Source: a virus | Length of the DNA stretch: 56,576 bases | Virus record (IMG/VR): IMGVR_UViG_3300044546_000637 | Location: 1 to 56,576 of that record | Reading direction: 5' to 3' (one strand) | Part shown: positions 46,720 to 54,058 of the stretch, in pieces | Layout of the letters: each line of letters starts with the position of its first letter | How positions within the stretch are numbered: position 1 is the stretch's first letter | Program-made: the position numbers and the translations under genes | The notes under the pieces: generated by a model | Databases searched by the model: none | Seen by the model: only the letters and a program-made list of their open reading frames with translations | What the model was told of the DNA's origin: nothing

Positions 46720-47416
46720 TTAAAATATCCTCCGATTGTAAAATTTTTAGAGCTACTTGTCTAAATAGCTTCTTAAGATTTTTGATTTGTTTATATCCAG
46801 CCTTTTTACCCTTTTCGTTCGTCTTGTAGCCCATTTCCGCCGCTACCTTCTCCTCGTCCACACCGTCAACGAAAAGCCTTGTATAGACCCTGTATTGCTT
46901 AGGAGCAAGGTATAAGCGCATTTCTTCATGAAGGCGAGCTGCGCTAGATAAAATGTCAAAATTCTGATCTCGCATTGAGTGAACAGCATCTGTGTGGCCT
47001 TCGATAGATACACAAAGCTTAACATCGTATGCACTCTTTTTTGTTTTCTCCCATTTCCTGTATAAAGGACATTCAGAACACTGTCTTCCGCTTGGTGTGA
47101 TCGAGCACGCTGGTGGTTCGTTGCCTTGATTATACTTGCAACCTAAACATGGGCGAGTATAGTTAGAGTAGTTGTTGCGAAGCAAGTTCTTGATCTGATT
47201 AGAAGTGATTCTAGCTATCCAAGGTTCAAGTGCGCGATCTTGCTTCCACATATGCCACTTCTTTGAGATATGGAATCGCACAATCTGTGCGACATCTTCG
47301 TAATCCATCCAACAAATAGCTTTGAGCTGCCAGATATATCTGTGCTTCTCAATGATTTTGTCTATAATGTCTTTTTTATCTTCGTAGGTTATCTTACCGA
47401 GCTTTTGAGCTTCCAT
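46709..47416 (-). CDS. Sigma-70-like RNA polymerase sigma factor with cysteine-rich insert
   Basis: With the ATG at 47416 the protein has 235 residues; the frame is open to 47548, but that extension lies over the zinc-ribbon gene and looks non-coding. Residues about 38-85 match sigma region 2 ('MDYEDVAQIVRFHISKKW', 'ALEPWIARITSNQIKNLLRNNY'). Region 4 follows at about 160-215 ('LHEEMRLYLAPKQYRVYTRLFVDGVDEEKVAAEMGYK'). Between them are C90, C93, C104, C113 and C116, a probable zinc-binding insert not found in ordinary ECF sigma factors. Region 3 and anti-sigma genes are absent. It sits in the packaging operon and probably redirects host polymerase to phage late promoters. Confidence 0.75.
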   Translation of the reverse strand: MEAQKLGKITYEDKKDIIDKIIEKHRYIWQLKAICWMDYEDVAQIVRFHISKKWHMWKQDRALEPWIARITSNQIKNLLRNNYSNYTRPCLGCKYNQGNEPPACSITPSGRQCSECPLYRKWEKTKKSAYDVKLCVSIEGHTDAVHSMRDQNFDILSSAARLHEEMRLYLAPKQYRVYTRLFVDGVDEEKVAAEMGYKTNEKGKKAGYKQIKNLKKLFRQVALKILQSEDILSGS

Positions 47417-47771
47417 ATTTTTCGGGAGATAGGCCATCAATACCATCAGAGCGCTTTGCTTTGAATTTCTTAGCTTGCGCTTGCATGGGATTCCGTTGTA
47501 GATCTTCAAGGCTGAAGGCTTTAAAGCCTCCTTCCATTGCGATTTCAACGTCTAACGACTCTATGTGTGGAAGCTCCTCAATATCGGAAGAATCTTCGTC
47601 ATCGTCTTCTACTTGTGAACTGCGAATAGCAGTTGGTTTCTGCTGAACTTTTGCCGTTGACTGTTGAACAGCTTTCGAGCCAAAAGAAGAACCGCATTTT
47701 GAGCAAAAGTTTGGCGCAAATCCAACATACTCATGTTTTGCGCCGCACGATGAACAGAAAGTGATAGCCAT
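47394..47771 (-). CDS. Zinc-ribbon protein
   Basis: I choose the ATG at 47771 (MAITFCSSCG), which starts just after the previous stop at 47776; 47795 is an alternative. The 125-residue protein has an N-terminal zinc ribbon (C6, C9, C23, C26), a low-complexity Gln/Ser stretch, an acidic block 'EDDDEDSSDIEELPHIE' near residues 55-70, and a basic C-terminus. It overlaps the sigma gene by 23 bases. A ribbon with an acidic segment next to a sigma factor resembles small transcription co-factors, but no function is shown. Confidence 0.65.
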   Translation of the reverse strand: MAITFCSSCGAKHEYVGFAPNFCSKCGSSFGSKAVQQSTAKVQQKPTAIRSSQVEDDDEDSSDIEELPHIESLDVEIAMEGGFKAFSLEDLQRNPMQAQAKKFKAKRSDGIDGLSPEKYGSSKAR

Positions 47772-47775
47772 ATTA

Positions 47776-48117
47776 TTATTTAGATATGCGGTCAACCTTA
47801 TCGTTAAGGTTTTCCAGCTTTACTAATATCTTAGTAATATCTTTCTGTATTTCAACCATTTTGTCTGTATTAACTGGCTTTCCTTCGTCATCTACTATCT
47901 TTGAAAGGCGTCGAGAAATATTTTTTACCTCTGTATTAACGTAAGACATTTGCTCTGCCTGAACTTTCATCTCTAAAGCAACAGGATTAAAATCATCCTT
48001 CTTTACATACGTTGTATTTAGGTAGTACAACGTACAGGCGATCAAAATTCCGCCAAATACCTTAATAATATTTGCCCAACTATTCAACTGAGACGTTTTT
48101 GACGTTGCGCTGCTCAT
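47776..48117 (-). CDS. Single-pass membrane protein with coiled coil
   Basis: The 113-residue protein has one hydrophobic segment at about residues 15-33 ('WANIIKVFGGILIACTLYYL') followed by a charged helical tail with heptad-like Leu/Ile/Val ('VNTEVKNISRRLSKIVDDE', 'ITKILVKLENLNDKVDRISK'). This layout is common for phage lysis-linked proteins (holin-like or spanin-like) and for small membrane anchors. It overlaps PhoH by 38 bases. No lysis enzyme is visible next to it, so the lysis idea is weak. Confidence 0.6.
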   Translation of the reverse strand: MSSATSKTSQLNSWANIIKVFGGILIACTLYYLNTTYVKKDDFNPVALEMKVQAEQMSYVNTEVKNISRRLSKIVDDEGKPVNTDKMVEIQKDITKILVKLENLNDKVDRISK

Positions 48118-48859
48118 CTTTTATTCTATAACGGAGATTAATATTGTTAATCTTCTTTACAACAAATTTTAAGATTTCGCTTCTTTTAATATCTTCTTCA
48201 GAGAACTCAAAAGTATAGATTCCTTTTTCCATGCAGTCTTCTCCAGTGAAAAGTTCAAAGAAATCAAGGAAACCATTCTTAACTTTAATGTCGGACTGCA
48301 TAAAATCTCCGCATAAAAAGATTTTTGTACCTTCTCCGATTCTAGTTAAGAGAGTTGTAATCTCTTTAGCTGTAAAGTTTTGCACTTCATCAGCAATAAT
48401 GATTTTATCAGTGAATGTGCTGCCTCTTAGGAAGTTAACTGGTATTGCGGTAAGCCTACCATCGTCTTTAAGACGGTAAGCATCAGTAGCTTCGATCATT
48501 TCGTGAACTTTATCCTCAAGAGGAATCAAGTAAGGCGCAAATTTGTCGCCAACTGTTCCGGGCAGTGCTCCTAGAGATTTCTCTCCGCTCTCTGCGATTG
48601 TTCTAATGTAAATGATTTCTTTGTCATTGTTGCTAATGAGGTTTAACGCTGCGTAAACAGCCATAAATGTCTTTGATGTTCCCGCTGGTCCAGCGATGAA
48701 AGAGATTTTGGTCTGCTCGTTTAAAAGTATTTTTAATAAGTCTTGTTGCTTATCTGAAAACTTAAATTTTCTTTCTTTAAATTTGATTTCTTGTTTTAGT
48801 TGCGGAATTGTGATTCCCGCAGGTTTAGTTTTCTTGTTCTTAGGGGCTTTTTTTGCCAT
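48080..48859 (-). CDS. phoH: PhoH-like ATPase
   Basis: The 259-residue protein has Walker A 'GPAGTSKT' (57-64), Walker B-type 'KIIIADEVQNF' (D157, E158), 'NFLRGSTFTDKI' and 'LCGDFMQSDI', all diagnostic of the PhoH family, which is widespread in marine phages. The N-terminus is a lysine-rich tail (MAKKAPKNKKTK). Cellular PhoH proteins are ATPases linked to RNA metabolism; the phage role is not settled. It is followed closely by the tail-tube-like gene upstream and overlaps the membrane protein downstream. Confidence 0.9.
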   Translation of the reverse strand: MAKKAPKNKKTKPAGITIPQLKQEIKFKERKFKFSDKQQDLLKILLNEQTKISFIAGPAGTSKTFMAVYAALNLISNNDKEIIYIRTIAESGEKSLGALPGTVGDKFAPYLIPLEDKVHEMIEATDAYRLKDDGRLTAIPVNFLRGSTFTDKIIIADEVQNFTAKEITTLLTRIGEGTKIFLCGDFMQSDIKVKNGFLDFFELFTGEDCMEKGIYTFEFSEEDIKRSEILKFVVKKINNINLRYRIKDEQRNVKNVSVE

Positions 48860-48865
48860 AAAGTG

Positions 48866-49654
48866 TTAAACCATCTCTTCAATAATCTGCAATCCTCCTT
48901 TAGCTACTCCGTTGGAATCAACAGAGAGACTTTGATTAGATAAAACGCCAGCTACCGAAAAAACAGTAGCGTCCGACATTGTAATTGTGCAGGTTACTGT
49001 TGTGTTTGGTTGATAATCAGATAGCCAATCTGCATTGGACAGTCCGTTTACTTGCAAAGATTTTGTAACTTTAGAAACGCTAACTTTTTCGGGATATTCC
49101 GAGCCAATAACAAAATTTGGAACTCTATCAACTTGAATATCGAAAGAAATATTCTCGTACTGTGAGATTGGAGTAGTGGAAAAGCTTGGAGCAGAGAATT
49201 GAATTGTTGTTGCTCTTAAAGGCGAGAGCAAAACCTCAGAAGAAGCTTGCTGTTCAGTATAAGCGTAAACTCCTGTGCCATTAGCTAATCCGTAAGAGTC
49301 GAATTGTAAAGCGGCAGACGCAACTTTCCAAGGTTCAAACGATGCGGAAAAACTTTTTAAATAACATTTACTAAATTGGTAATCTGGAACTTTGATTGCT
49401 GATCCGCCAACAGAATCTCCAGTTAAATTGATGATTTTGTTGATTTCTCCAGAAACTAAAAGAACATTTGCGGAAATACTTGAACTTTTTGGGCCAGTTT
49501 GAATGTAGTAATCCATCTCCTGACCAATTCTTCTAACTCTTTTTAAACTAGTTGTGTTTGATGCGCTTAAACTAGTTGCGTACAAGATGTTGTCGGTAGC
49601 GCTATCAGCGTTCGTAAAATACGCCCTGATTTTATCGTAAGTAACGTAAGGCAT
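48866..49654 (-). CDS. Tail-tube-like structural protein (fourth copy)
   Basis: The 262-residue protein resembles the other three tube-like proteins: 'LKRVRRIGQEMDYYIQTGPKSSSISANVLL' matches the early strand-loop-strand, 'DYQFSKCYLKSFSASFEPWKVASAALQFDSYG' matches the '(Y)..S.S....VGS.P.A...' strand, and 'ATTIQFSAPSFSTTPISQYENISFDIQVDRVPNFV' corresponds to the 'RPGDI....HIQSFSIDIPIGR' strand of the tube protein. It is separated from the tail genes and sits between PhoH and the MscS-like gene. It may be a tail-tip or head-tail ring protein. Confidence 0.55.
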   Translation of the reverse strand: MPYVTYDKIRAYFTNADSATDNILYATSLSASNTTSLKRVRRIGQEMDYYIQTGPKSSSISANVLLVSGEINKIINLTGDSVGGSAIKVPDYQFSKCYLKSFSASFEPWKVASAALQFDSYGLANGTGVYAYTEQQASSEVLLSPLRATTIQFSAPSFSTTPISQYENISFDIQVDRVPNFVIGSEYPEKVSVSKVTKSLQVNGLSNADWLSDYQPNTTVTCTITMSDATVFSVAGVLSNQSLSVDSNGVAKGGLQIIEEMV

Positions 49655-49658
49655 CTGA

Positions 49659-50024
49659 TTATTTTACACTTTTTTTGAACTGTTTAAGATCAGCGTCGTC
49701 AATCATTGCTAGCCGTTTCAAGAACTTGACATTTTCCAGTTTCACGTTCTGCATAACAAGACGACTGCCGCCAGTAATGATTCCTTCTTCGTTTACGTCG
49801 TAGATAAACAAAGTTGTTGACATTAAGCCGATTCTCACAATTCTCGCTGGGCTTTTTGTGCCGTCCCAAAACATTAAAACGTCATCTTCTTTTAATCCAG
49901 ATGTCATTTTAAAGATAATGCTCTTGACAATGTTGATGATAAATTCTTTAAACAGCAACGAAGCAACGCCCGCTACCAAAAGTACCGAATTTTGAGAAAT
50001 AAAAGAATTCATCTGATCTTCCAT
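49659..50024 (-). CDS. Small MscS-like membrane protein
   Basis: The 121-residue protein has one hydrophobic segment (about residues 11-33, 'SVLLVAGVASLLFKEFIINIVKS') followed by 'LKEDDVLMFWDG', 'ARIVRIGLMSTTLFIYD' and 'GSRLVMQNVKLENVKFLKR'. Laid against the pore helix and beta domain of the MscS mechanosensitive channel, the order of elements agrees: pore helix, GD-V, G-x-V-x-x-I-x-x-(S)TT, then an N-G/S-x-(V/I)-x-x-N strand. It has only the pore helix and beta domain, not the two outer helices nor the C-terminal cage. It may form a small pore or a membrane anchor. The match is by eye. A GTGTAAA motif precedes the start. Confidence 0.5.
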   Translation of the reverse strand: MEDQMNSFISQNSVLLVAGVASLLFKEFIINIVKSIIFKMTSGLKEDDVLMFWDGTKSPARIVRIGLMSTTLFIYDVNEEGIITGGSRLVMQNVKLENVKFLKRLAMIDDADLKQFKKSVK

Positions 50025-50031
50025 GCTATTT

Positions 50032-50041
50032 TTTACACTTT
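50032..50041 (-). promoter_or_regulatory. AAAGTGTAAA motif at the start of the leftward operon
   Basis: On the minus strand AAAGTGTAAAAAATAGC lies 7-17 bases before the ATG at 50024. It occupies the 52-base gap between the two divergent gene blocks, so promoters for both directions must lie in or near this gap. Confidence 0.35.
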
Positions 50042-50076
50042 AACTGGAAAAACCACCTCTTGAACTACTATAACTT

Positions 50077-50325
50077 ATGAACGGAAAAGGATCAAAACGT
50101 CGCCCATCTTCTATCTCTTCTGACGAATTCGCAAACAGAATTGATGATATTTTTAAAAAGAAAAATAAGGTGCAAGTGCCTGTTCTTCAAGACAAAGACG
50201 GCTACTTCATTGTAATTCCAAAAAAAATGCTCAAAAAGGCTGGACTTAATGAAGGAGATAGTGTTGATTTCACTCCATCAGGAGACGGATACCTCGTTTC
50301 CAAAACTTTAAAACCAAATAAATAA
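50077..50325 (+). CDS. AbrB/SpoVT-type DNA-binding protein
   Basis: The 82-residue protein has a basic start (MNGKGSKRRP, typical of a family of short phage proteins) and a C-terminal swapped-hairpin motif: 'YFIVIPKKMLKKAGLNEGDSVDFTPSGDGYLV', matching the AbrB/MazE pattern '(v)tIPk.ll...gl..GD.v.v....dg'. Such proteins dimerise and bind AT-rich DNA near promoters. It is the first gene of the rightward block, next to the divergent control region, which suits a regulator. Confidence 0.7.
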   Translation: MNGKGSKRRPSSISSDEFANRIDDIFKKKNKVQVPVLQDKDGYFIVIPKKMLKKAGLNEGDSVDFTPSGDGYLVSKTLKPNK

Positions 50326-50329
50326 TTTT

Positions 50330-50890
50330 ATGGGAATGTTCGACACAATTATCGTTAGCGACACTCTTCCTTACTCAGAGGAAATGATTTGCCTTGGCCT
50401 AAACTCTAATAACGGCGATTTTCAAACTAAAGATTTGATCAATTGCTTAGAAACTTATATTATCCAAGGCAAAAAACTCTTTGTACGAAAATACGAAGTG
50501 AATAAATTTGTCGAGCCAGAAAAGCCATCTGGCCCTTGGGATTTCGGCCATATGGAAAGAAGCGGAGAGTATCTTGAACAAGTTAACCATCACGGCAAGA
50601 TCGTTTTCTACACTTATTACCGAGACGTTCTTGATCTTTGGGACTGCTCCGTAGATTACGAAGCTACTTTCACTCACGGCGTTTGCGATAGCATTGTTTT
50701 GGCGAAATTCACTAAAGAATCAAACAAAGAGAGACTAGAAAATGAGAAGAGATGGAAAGAGCAGATCGCTAAAAACCATAATCTTTGGTACAATAAGTAT
50801 ATTTTTTATACTCTCACTTACCGCAATTTCTCTCGCTACAAATATAAGTTTTTTACAGCAATCGCTAACTTTTTTCACAAAATCGCATGA
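50330..50890 (+). CDS. Phage protein of the 'MGMFDT' type, function unknown
   Basis: The 186-residue protein begins 'MGMFDTIIVSDTLPYSEEM' with 'NGDFQTKDLINCLETYIIQGKKLFVRKYE', a layout ('MG(M)FD.i......LP......g.....FQTKdL.....Y.I..DG.L') I recognise in phage and plasmid proteins of unknown role. The C-terminal 50 residues are basic and aromatic ('YKYKFFTAIANFFHKIA') and could lie at a membrane. It shares an ATGA overlap with the next gene. Confidence 0.65.
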   Translation: MGMFDTIIVSDTLPYSEEMICLGLNSNNGDFQTKDLINCLETYIIQGKKLFVRKYEVNKFVEPEKPSGPWDFGHMERSGEYLEQVNHHGKIVFYTYYRDVLDLWDCSVDYEATFTHGVCDSIVLAKFTKESNKERLENEKRWKEQIAKNHNLWYNKYIFYTLTYRNFSRYKYKFFTAIANFFHKIA

Positions 50891-51105
50891 CCTTAACAAC
50901 TAACAAAGAAATCTACAAAGGAGACATCGTTGCAATGACTGCTGCGGTGTATCAAGAACTCGCAAATCGAGACATTCGTTTTAATTCTGTGCGAGAAGAT
51001 GATGAATTTTACGATTTCTTATCACAAAGTCTTGACATTTGGTTTAAAACCGACCACTCTAAAAATTATGAACTCAAAAACTCTCTCAGAGATTCCTCTC
51101 TTTAG
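50887..51105 (+). CDS. Small protein, function unknown
   Basis: The 72-residue protein (MTLTTNKEIYKGDIVAMTAAVYQEL...) is acidic in its centre ('REDDEFYDFLSQSLDIWF'). It starts in an ATGA overlap with the previous gene and overlaps the next by 38 bases, which supports it being a real, coupled gene. Not recognised. Confidence 0.55.
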   Translation: MTLTTNKEIYKGDIVAMTAAVYQELANRDIRFNSVREDDEFYDFLSQSLDIWFKTDHSKNYELKNSLRDSSL

Positions 51106-51355
51106 CGCAGATTTGGCCGATAGTCTCACATCAACTAGCCTCAAATGGCATTATGAGAATACAATGCAAAATGTTAAAATTTTGCAGTCTAAAAAGAAAT
51201 TAGAAAGTTGGGAAACAGAGGATTTGGAATACAACCTCACTCTCGCGGGTGCTCTTCGCATAGTTTGTGATTATTATGGAGTAGAAACTAATGAAACCAA
51301 AGAAAAATCTAAAAAACAAAAAACCAGCAAAGTTAAAGCTTCCAAAAAAGTTTGA
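51068..51355 (+). CDS. Small protein with lysine-rich C-terminus, function unknown
   Basis: The start at the ATG at 51068 (MNSKTLSEIPLFS) is preferred over 50999, since the extra residues lie over the previous gene. The 95-residue product is helical with a 'WHYENTMQNVKILQSKKKLESWETEDLEYNLTLAGALR' region and a C-terminal Lys-rich tail ('KSKKQKTSKVKASKKV') that suggests nucleic acid binding. It overlaps the next gene by 65 bases. Confidence 0.5.
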   Translation: MNSKTLSEIPLFSADLADSLTSTSLKWHYENTMQNVKILQSKKKLESWETEDLEYNLTLAGALRIVCDYYGVETNETKEKSKKQKTSKVKASKKV

Positions 51356-51527
51356 AGGCCACATTAACGCGCTAAAAGCTTACTCTACGGAAACGCAAGA
51401 GAAGCTCTTGTCCGATATTTTAATGACTGCTTATGTAATCGGTATTGAATCTACCGTTAGCGAAGAATATAAAACATTTTTAAAGTATATCGTAGATGGC
51501 GACAAAGAAATGGTTGAATTCGTATGA
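51291..51527 (+). CDS. Small basic-to-helical protein, function unknown
   Basis: The 78-residue protein (MKPKKNLKNKKPAKLKLPKK...) has a strongly basic first 20 residues, encoded by the same bases as the lysine-rich tail of the previous gene in another frame, then a helical part ('STETQEKLLSDILMTAYVIGIES'). Its stop overlaps the start of the phosphoesterase (ATGA). Not recognised. Confidence 0.5.
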   Translation: MKPKKNLKNKKPAKLKLPKKFEGHINALKAYSTETQEKLLSDILMTAYVIGIESTVSEEYKTFLKYIVDGDKEMVEFV

Positions 51528-52159
51528 AAATTATTTGTATTTCAGACACTCATGGACTTCACGGTCATTTAAAAGGTAAGATTCCAGATGGAGATATGAT
51601 TATCCACTCTGGAGACTTTTGTAATGGCGGCGATTACTTTGATTGCGTCGAGTTTTTCGCATGGTTCGGCTCTTTGCCGCACAAATACAAGCTTGTTATC
51701 GCTGGTAATCATGATAAATGGATGGAAAAAGCAAGCCGTTCTGAAATCAACGCGATCATACCGCCGGGCATTCACTATCTTCAAGATGAAGGCGTCACAA
51801 TTGAAGGTTTAAACTTTTGGGGATCGCCAGTTCAACCAGAATTCTTTGATTGGGCGTTTAATCGCAAACGCGGATTGGCTATTCAAGAACATTGGAACTT
51901 GATTCCAAAAAATACTGATGTTTTGATTACTCATGGTCCACCTATGAGTATTCTTGACAAAGCTCCGGGCAATGTTCACGTTGGATGCGCCAACTTATTC
52001 ACTACAATCACTGAAAACCTTAAACTTAAGCTTCATGTTTTTGGCCATATCCACAATGGCTACGGCATTGAAGTTAAAAACAACACTATGTTTGTTAATG
52101 CAGCTATCTGCACTGAACAATACAAACCAATTAACACTGCTAGAACAATCGAACTCTAA
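51524..52159 (+). CDS. Calcineurin-like metallophosphoesterase
   Basis: The 211-residue protein shows all five metal-binding blocks of the family: 'ISDTHG' (D8, H10), 'IIHSGDF' (D31), 'AGNHDKW' (N62, H63), 'ITHGPP' (H137) and 'FGHIHNGYG' (H175, H177). Length and order match the short bacterial and phage metallophosphoesterases related to the mammalian brain protein 239 type. It will hydrolyse phosphodiester or phosphomonoester bonds using two metal ions; the natural substrate is not evident. It is coupled to the gene before it by ATGA. Confidence 0.88.
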   Translation: MKIICISDTHGLHGHLKGKIPDGDMIIHSGDFCNGGDYFDCVEFFAWFGSLPHKYKLVIAGNHDKWMEKASRSEINAIIPPGIHYLQDEGVTIEGLNFWGSPVQPEFFDWAFNRKRGLAIQEHWNLIPKNTDVLITHGPPMSILDKAPGNVHVGCANLFTTITENLKLKLHVFGHIHNGYGIEVKNNTMFVNAAICTEQYKPINTARTIEL

Positions 52160-52164
52160 ATAAT

Positions 52165-52764
52165 ATGACAGCAGAAGAATACATTTCACAAGGTAAAGAA
52201 AAAACAGAAAAGAAAGTATGGTTTTGGCCTACTGGGTGGTACGTTGCGCCATACGCTCTAGGTTTTAGAGAGTGGGACAAGTATTACGCTTACTTGTCCG
52301 TTCAGTATCCTGTTCAGCGTTTCCTAAGAGAAACTTATGATGATTGCTATTATTCAGTTGGTTCCAATTACCGATTTATTAAGCGCAAAATCAAGAATTT
52401 CTTGCGTCATCCACGCAAAGAGTTTCGTAACGCTGTGTTTGATAAGAGCGGAGAAATGGATATGGTCGAAATTATTGTTTTGTTTCATCTTGCTTGCGTT
52501 GTTGAGCTAGTTGAAAGAGAAAAATATCTTGAACATATTTGTTCAGAGACTGAAAAGGAAATTCAATTCGTTAAACAACTTAAAGAAGCTTACGATTACG
52601 CTAAAGGTGGACGGCAAAAGCTTTTAGACGATATTCACAATCACGCTTTGAGTTTAGAGAATGATAATTTCACAGCTTACATTGAAATGGACAAACACCT
52701 TAACGAATGCGACACAGTTTTGTGCGACTTTGTGGTTAAAAACCGCGAAAAGTTTTGGACCTAA
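52165..52764 (+). CDS. Protein of unknown function
   Basis: The 199-residue protein (MTAEEYISQGKEKTEKK...) has an aromatic N-terminal third ('VWFWPTGWYVAPYALGFREWDKYYAYL', 'FLRETYDDCYYSVGSNYRFIKRKIKNFLRHPRKEF') and a helical C-terminal half with acidic residues. It starts five bases after the phosphoesterase. I do not recognise it, though the style is that of phage early-region accessory genes. Confidence 0.6.
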   Translation: MTAEEYISQGKEKTEKKVWFWPTGWYVAPYALGFREWDKYYAYLSVQYPVQRFLRETYDDCYYSVGSNYRFIKRKIKNFLRHPRKEFRNAVFDKSGEMDMVEIIVLFHLACVVELVEREKYLEHICSETEKEIQFVKQLKEAYDYAKGGRQKLLDDIHNHALSLENDNFTAYIEMDKHLNECDTVLCDFVVKNREKFWT

Positions 52765-52765
52765 A

Positions 52766-52972
52766 ATGAAAAGCTTAGTTTTTAGATTAATTTGGGCGCT
52801 ATTAGCTATCCCAGCCTTTATTGTGCTGGGAGGCTTAACATTCTTGATTCAAATGACCTTTAACTCTAAAGAAGCCGGGCGTGACTTTGTTAAAGGCTTA
52901 AAAGAATTGTTTTTTTATATTAAAAATGGTTCTCAGCCACCTTATGAAGAGGATTTGAATGACGCAAACTGA
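52766..52972 (+). CDS. Small single-pass membrane protein
   Basis: I take the ATG at 52766 (MKSLVFRLIWALLAIPAFIV), which follows the previous stop by one base; the frame extends further upstream only over the previous gene. The 68-residue product has one hydrophobic segment at about residues 4-30 and a charged C-terminus ('DFVKGLKELFFYIKNGSQPPYEEDLNDAN'). It overlaps the HNH gene by 14 bases. A holin-like or envelope role is possible but not shown. Confidence 0.6.
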   Translation: MKSLVFRLIWALLAIPAFIVLGGLTFLIQMTFNSKEAGRDFVKGLKELFFYIKNGSQPPYEEDLNDAN

Positions 52973-53495
52973 TACAATAGTTGATACTTTAGTGACGCAT
53001 CAAACTGTAACACATAAAACTTGTCGTGCTTGTAAATTGCTTAAGCTTTTCTCTGATTTCTATGTGAATAAGGCAGGTCGATTTGGTCTTAGGGGAAGTT
53101 GTAAAGAATGCCATGATAAAACTCCACATAGAAATTTAAAAACGAGGAGAGATGTAGCAAGATGTTTAAAAATTAGTTATATTAACCATTTAGGCGGCGC
53201 ATGTATCAGATGCGGACATTCTGTTCCGGAAGCAATAGACTTTCATCACATTGTCCCGTCAGAGAAAAAGTTTGAGATAGGAGAGTGTAGAAGAAAATTA
53301 GATGATGAAGAACTTATAAAAGAACTACAGAAATGCGCCCCATTATGCAAGAACTGCCACGCCGAATTTCACGCTGGAAGATTTGATTTAGAACCATACC
53401 TACACAAAATACCAAAATTTAATGAAAACACTGAAAAACAGGATAGTACTGGGGATGACCTTGTACTTGGGATTCAAATTAGCAACTTTGATTGA
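52959..53495 (+). CDS. HNH endonuclease with zinc knuckles
   Basis: The 178-residue protein has an N-terminal zinc-binding unit (C22, C25, C48, C51 in 'CRACKLLKLFSDFYVNKAG...CKEC') and an HNH core: 'CIRCG' (C82, C85), 'IDFHHI' (D94, H96, H97), then 'CAPLCKNCHAEFHAGRF' (C130, N132, C133, H134, H138). A GAGG ribosome site precedes its start. Free-standing HNH genes in phages act as homing or packaging-associated nucleases. The last 30 residues are low in order. Confidence 0.85.
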   Translation: MTQTDTIVDTLVTHQTVTHKTCRACKLLKLFSDFYVNKAGRFGLRGSCKECHDKTPHRNLKTRRDVARCLKISYINHLGGACIRCGHSVPEAIDFHHIVPSEKKFEIGECRRKLDDEELIKELQKCAPLCKNCHAEFHAGRFDLEPYLHKIPKFNENTEKQDSTGDDLVLGIQISNFD

Positions 53496-53527
53496 GCTAT
53501 TTTTAATATTTTTAATTAAGGCATAAC

Positions 53528-54049
53528 ATGAACAAATACATATTCGTTGACTTAGATGAAACATTAATCCATACTTATGGATTATTCTCCAAATCAGTTA
53601 TGCCCGGTTATCAAAAGATAACTTTAAGCTCAAAAGAGCATTATAATACGAAGGTTAGAGAATGTTCTGTCGCGTTTCTTGAGCAAGCTCGTAAGAAGGC
53701 TAAGGTTTTTATGCTCACAGTAGCTACAAGAGACTATGCTCTTGCCATGAACAAAGCCTTTTCCTTTGGATTTGAGGCCGAAGATATATACTCTCGTGAG
53801 GATATTCGCGGGCGCACTGGCAAAATTCCTCAAATTGAACCGGGCGCTGTTTGGTTGTTCGATAACCTTCCAGAAGACTATAACGAAGAAAAATGTCGCT
53901 ATTTGGCGCATTTGGGGCCGTTGAATTACGTTCAAGTTTCCGAATTTGACCATTATTCAGGCTCTTCTACTACTCTTCCTGATTATACGGTAGATAAAGA
54001 AGATATCTCTAATGAGTTGTTGGCGCTTTTAGCGGAAAAGGTTAAGTAA
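53528..54049 (+). CDS. HAD-superfamily phosphatase (FCP1-like)
   Basis: The 173-residue protein starts with the HAD nucleophile motif 'IFVDLDETLIHTYG' (D8, D10, T12). A 'VFMLTVATRDYA' motif II follows, where Thr is the phosphate-binding residue, and a final 'AVWLFDNLPED' motif (FDN in place of DD). The 'DLDETLIH' form is typical of FCP1/NIF-type phosphatases. It would dephosphorylate a protein or small molecule in the cytoplasm; in phages such enzymes are linked to nucleotide or polynucleotide end processing. Placed between two HNH genes. Confidence 0.78.
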   Translation: MNKYIFVDLDETLIHTYGLFSKSVMPGYQKITLSSKEHYNTKVRECSVAFLEQARKKAKVFMLTVATRDYALAMNKAFSFGFEAEDIYSREDIRGRTGKIPQIEPGAVWLFDNLPEDYNEEKCRYLAHLGPLNYVQVSEFDHYSGSSTTLPDYTVDKEDISNELLALLAEKVK

Positions 54050-54058
54050 AGTATTTAT

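Noticed and set aside
47417-47548. Longer sigma factor start at 47548
   Set aside because: The extra residues are read over the zinc-ribbon gene, look non-coding and no ribosome site was seen.
52661-52765. Longer start of the membrane protein ending at 52972
   Set aside because: The extension lies over the preceding gene; the ATG at 52766 follows that stop directly and begins the hydrophobic segment.
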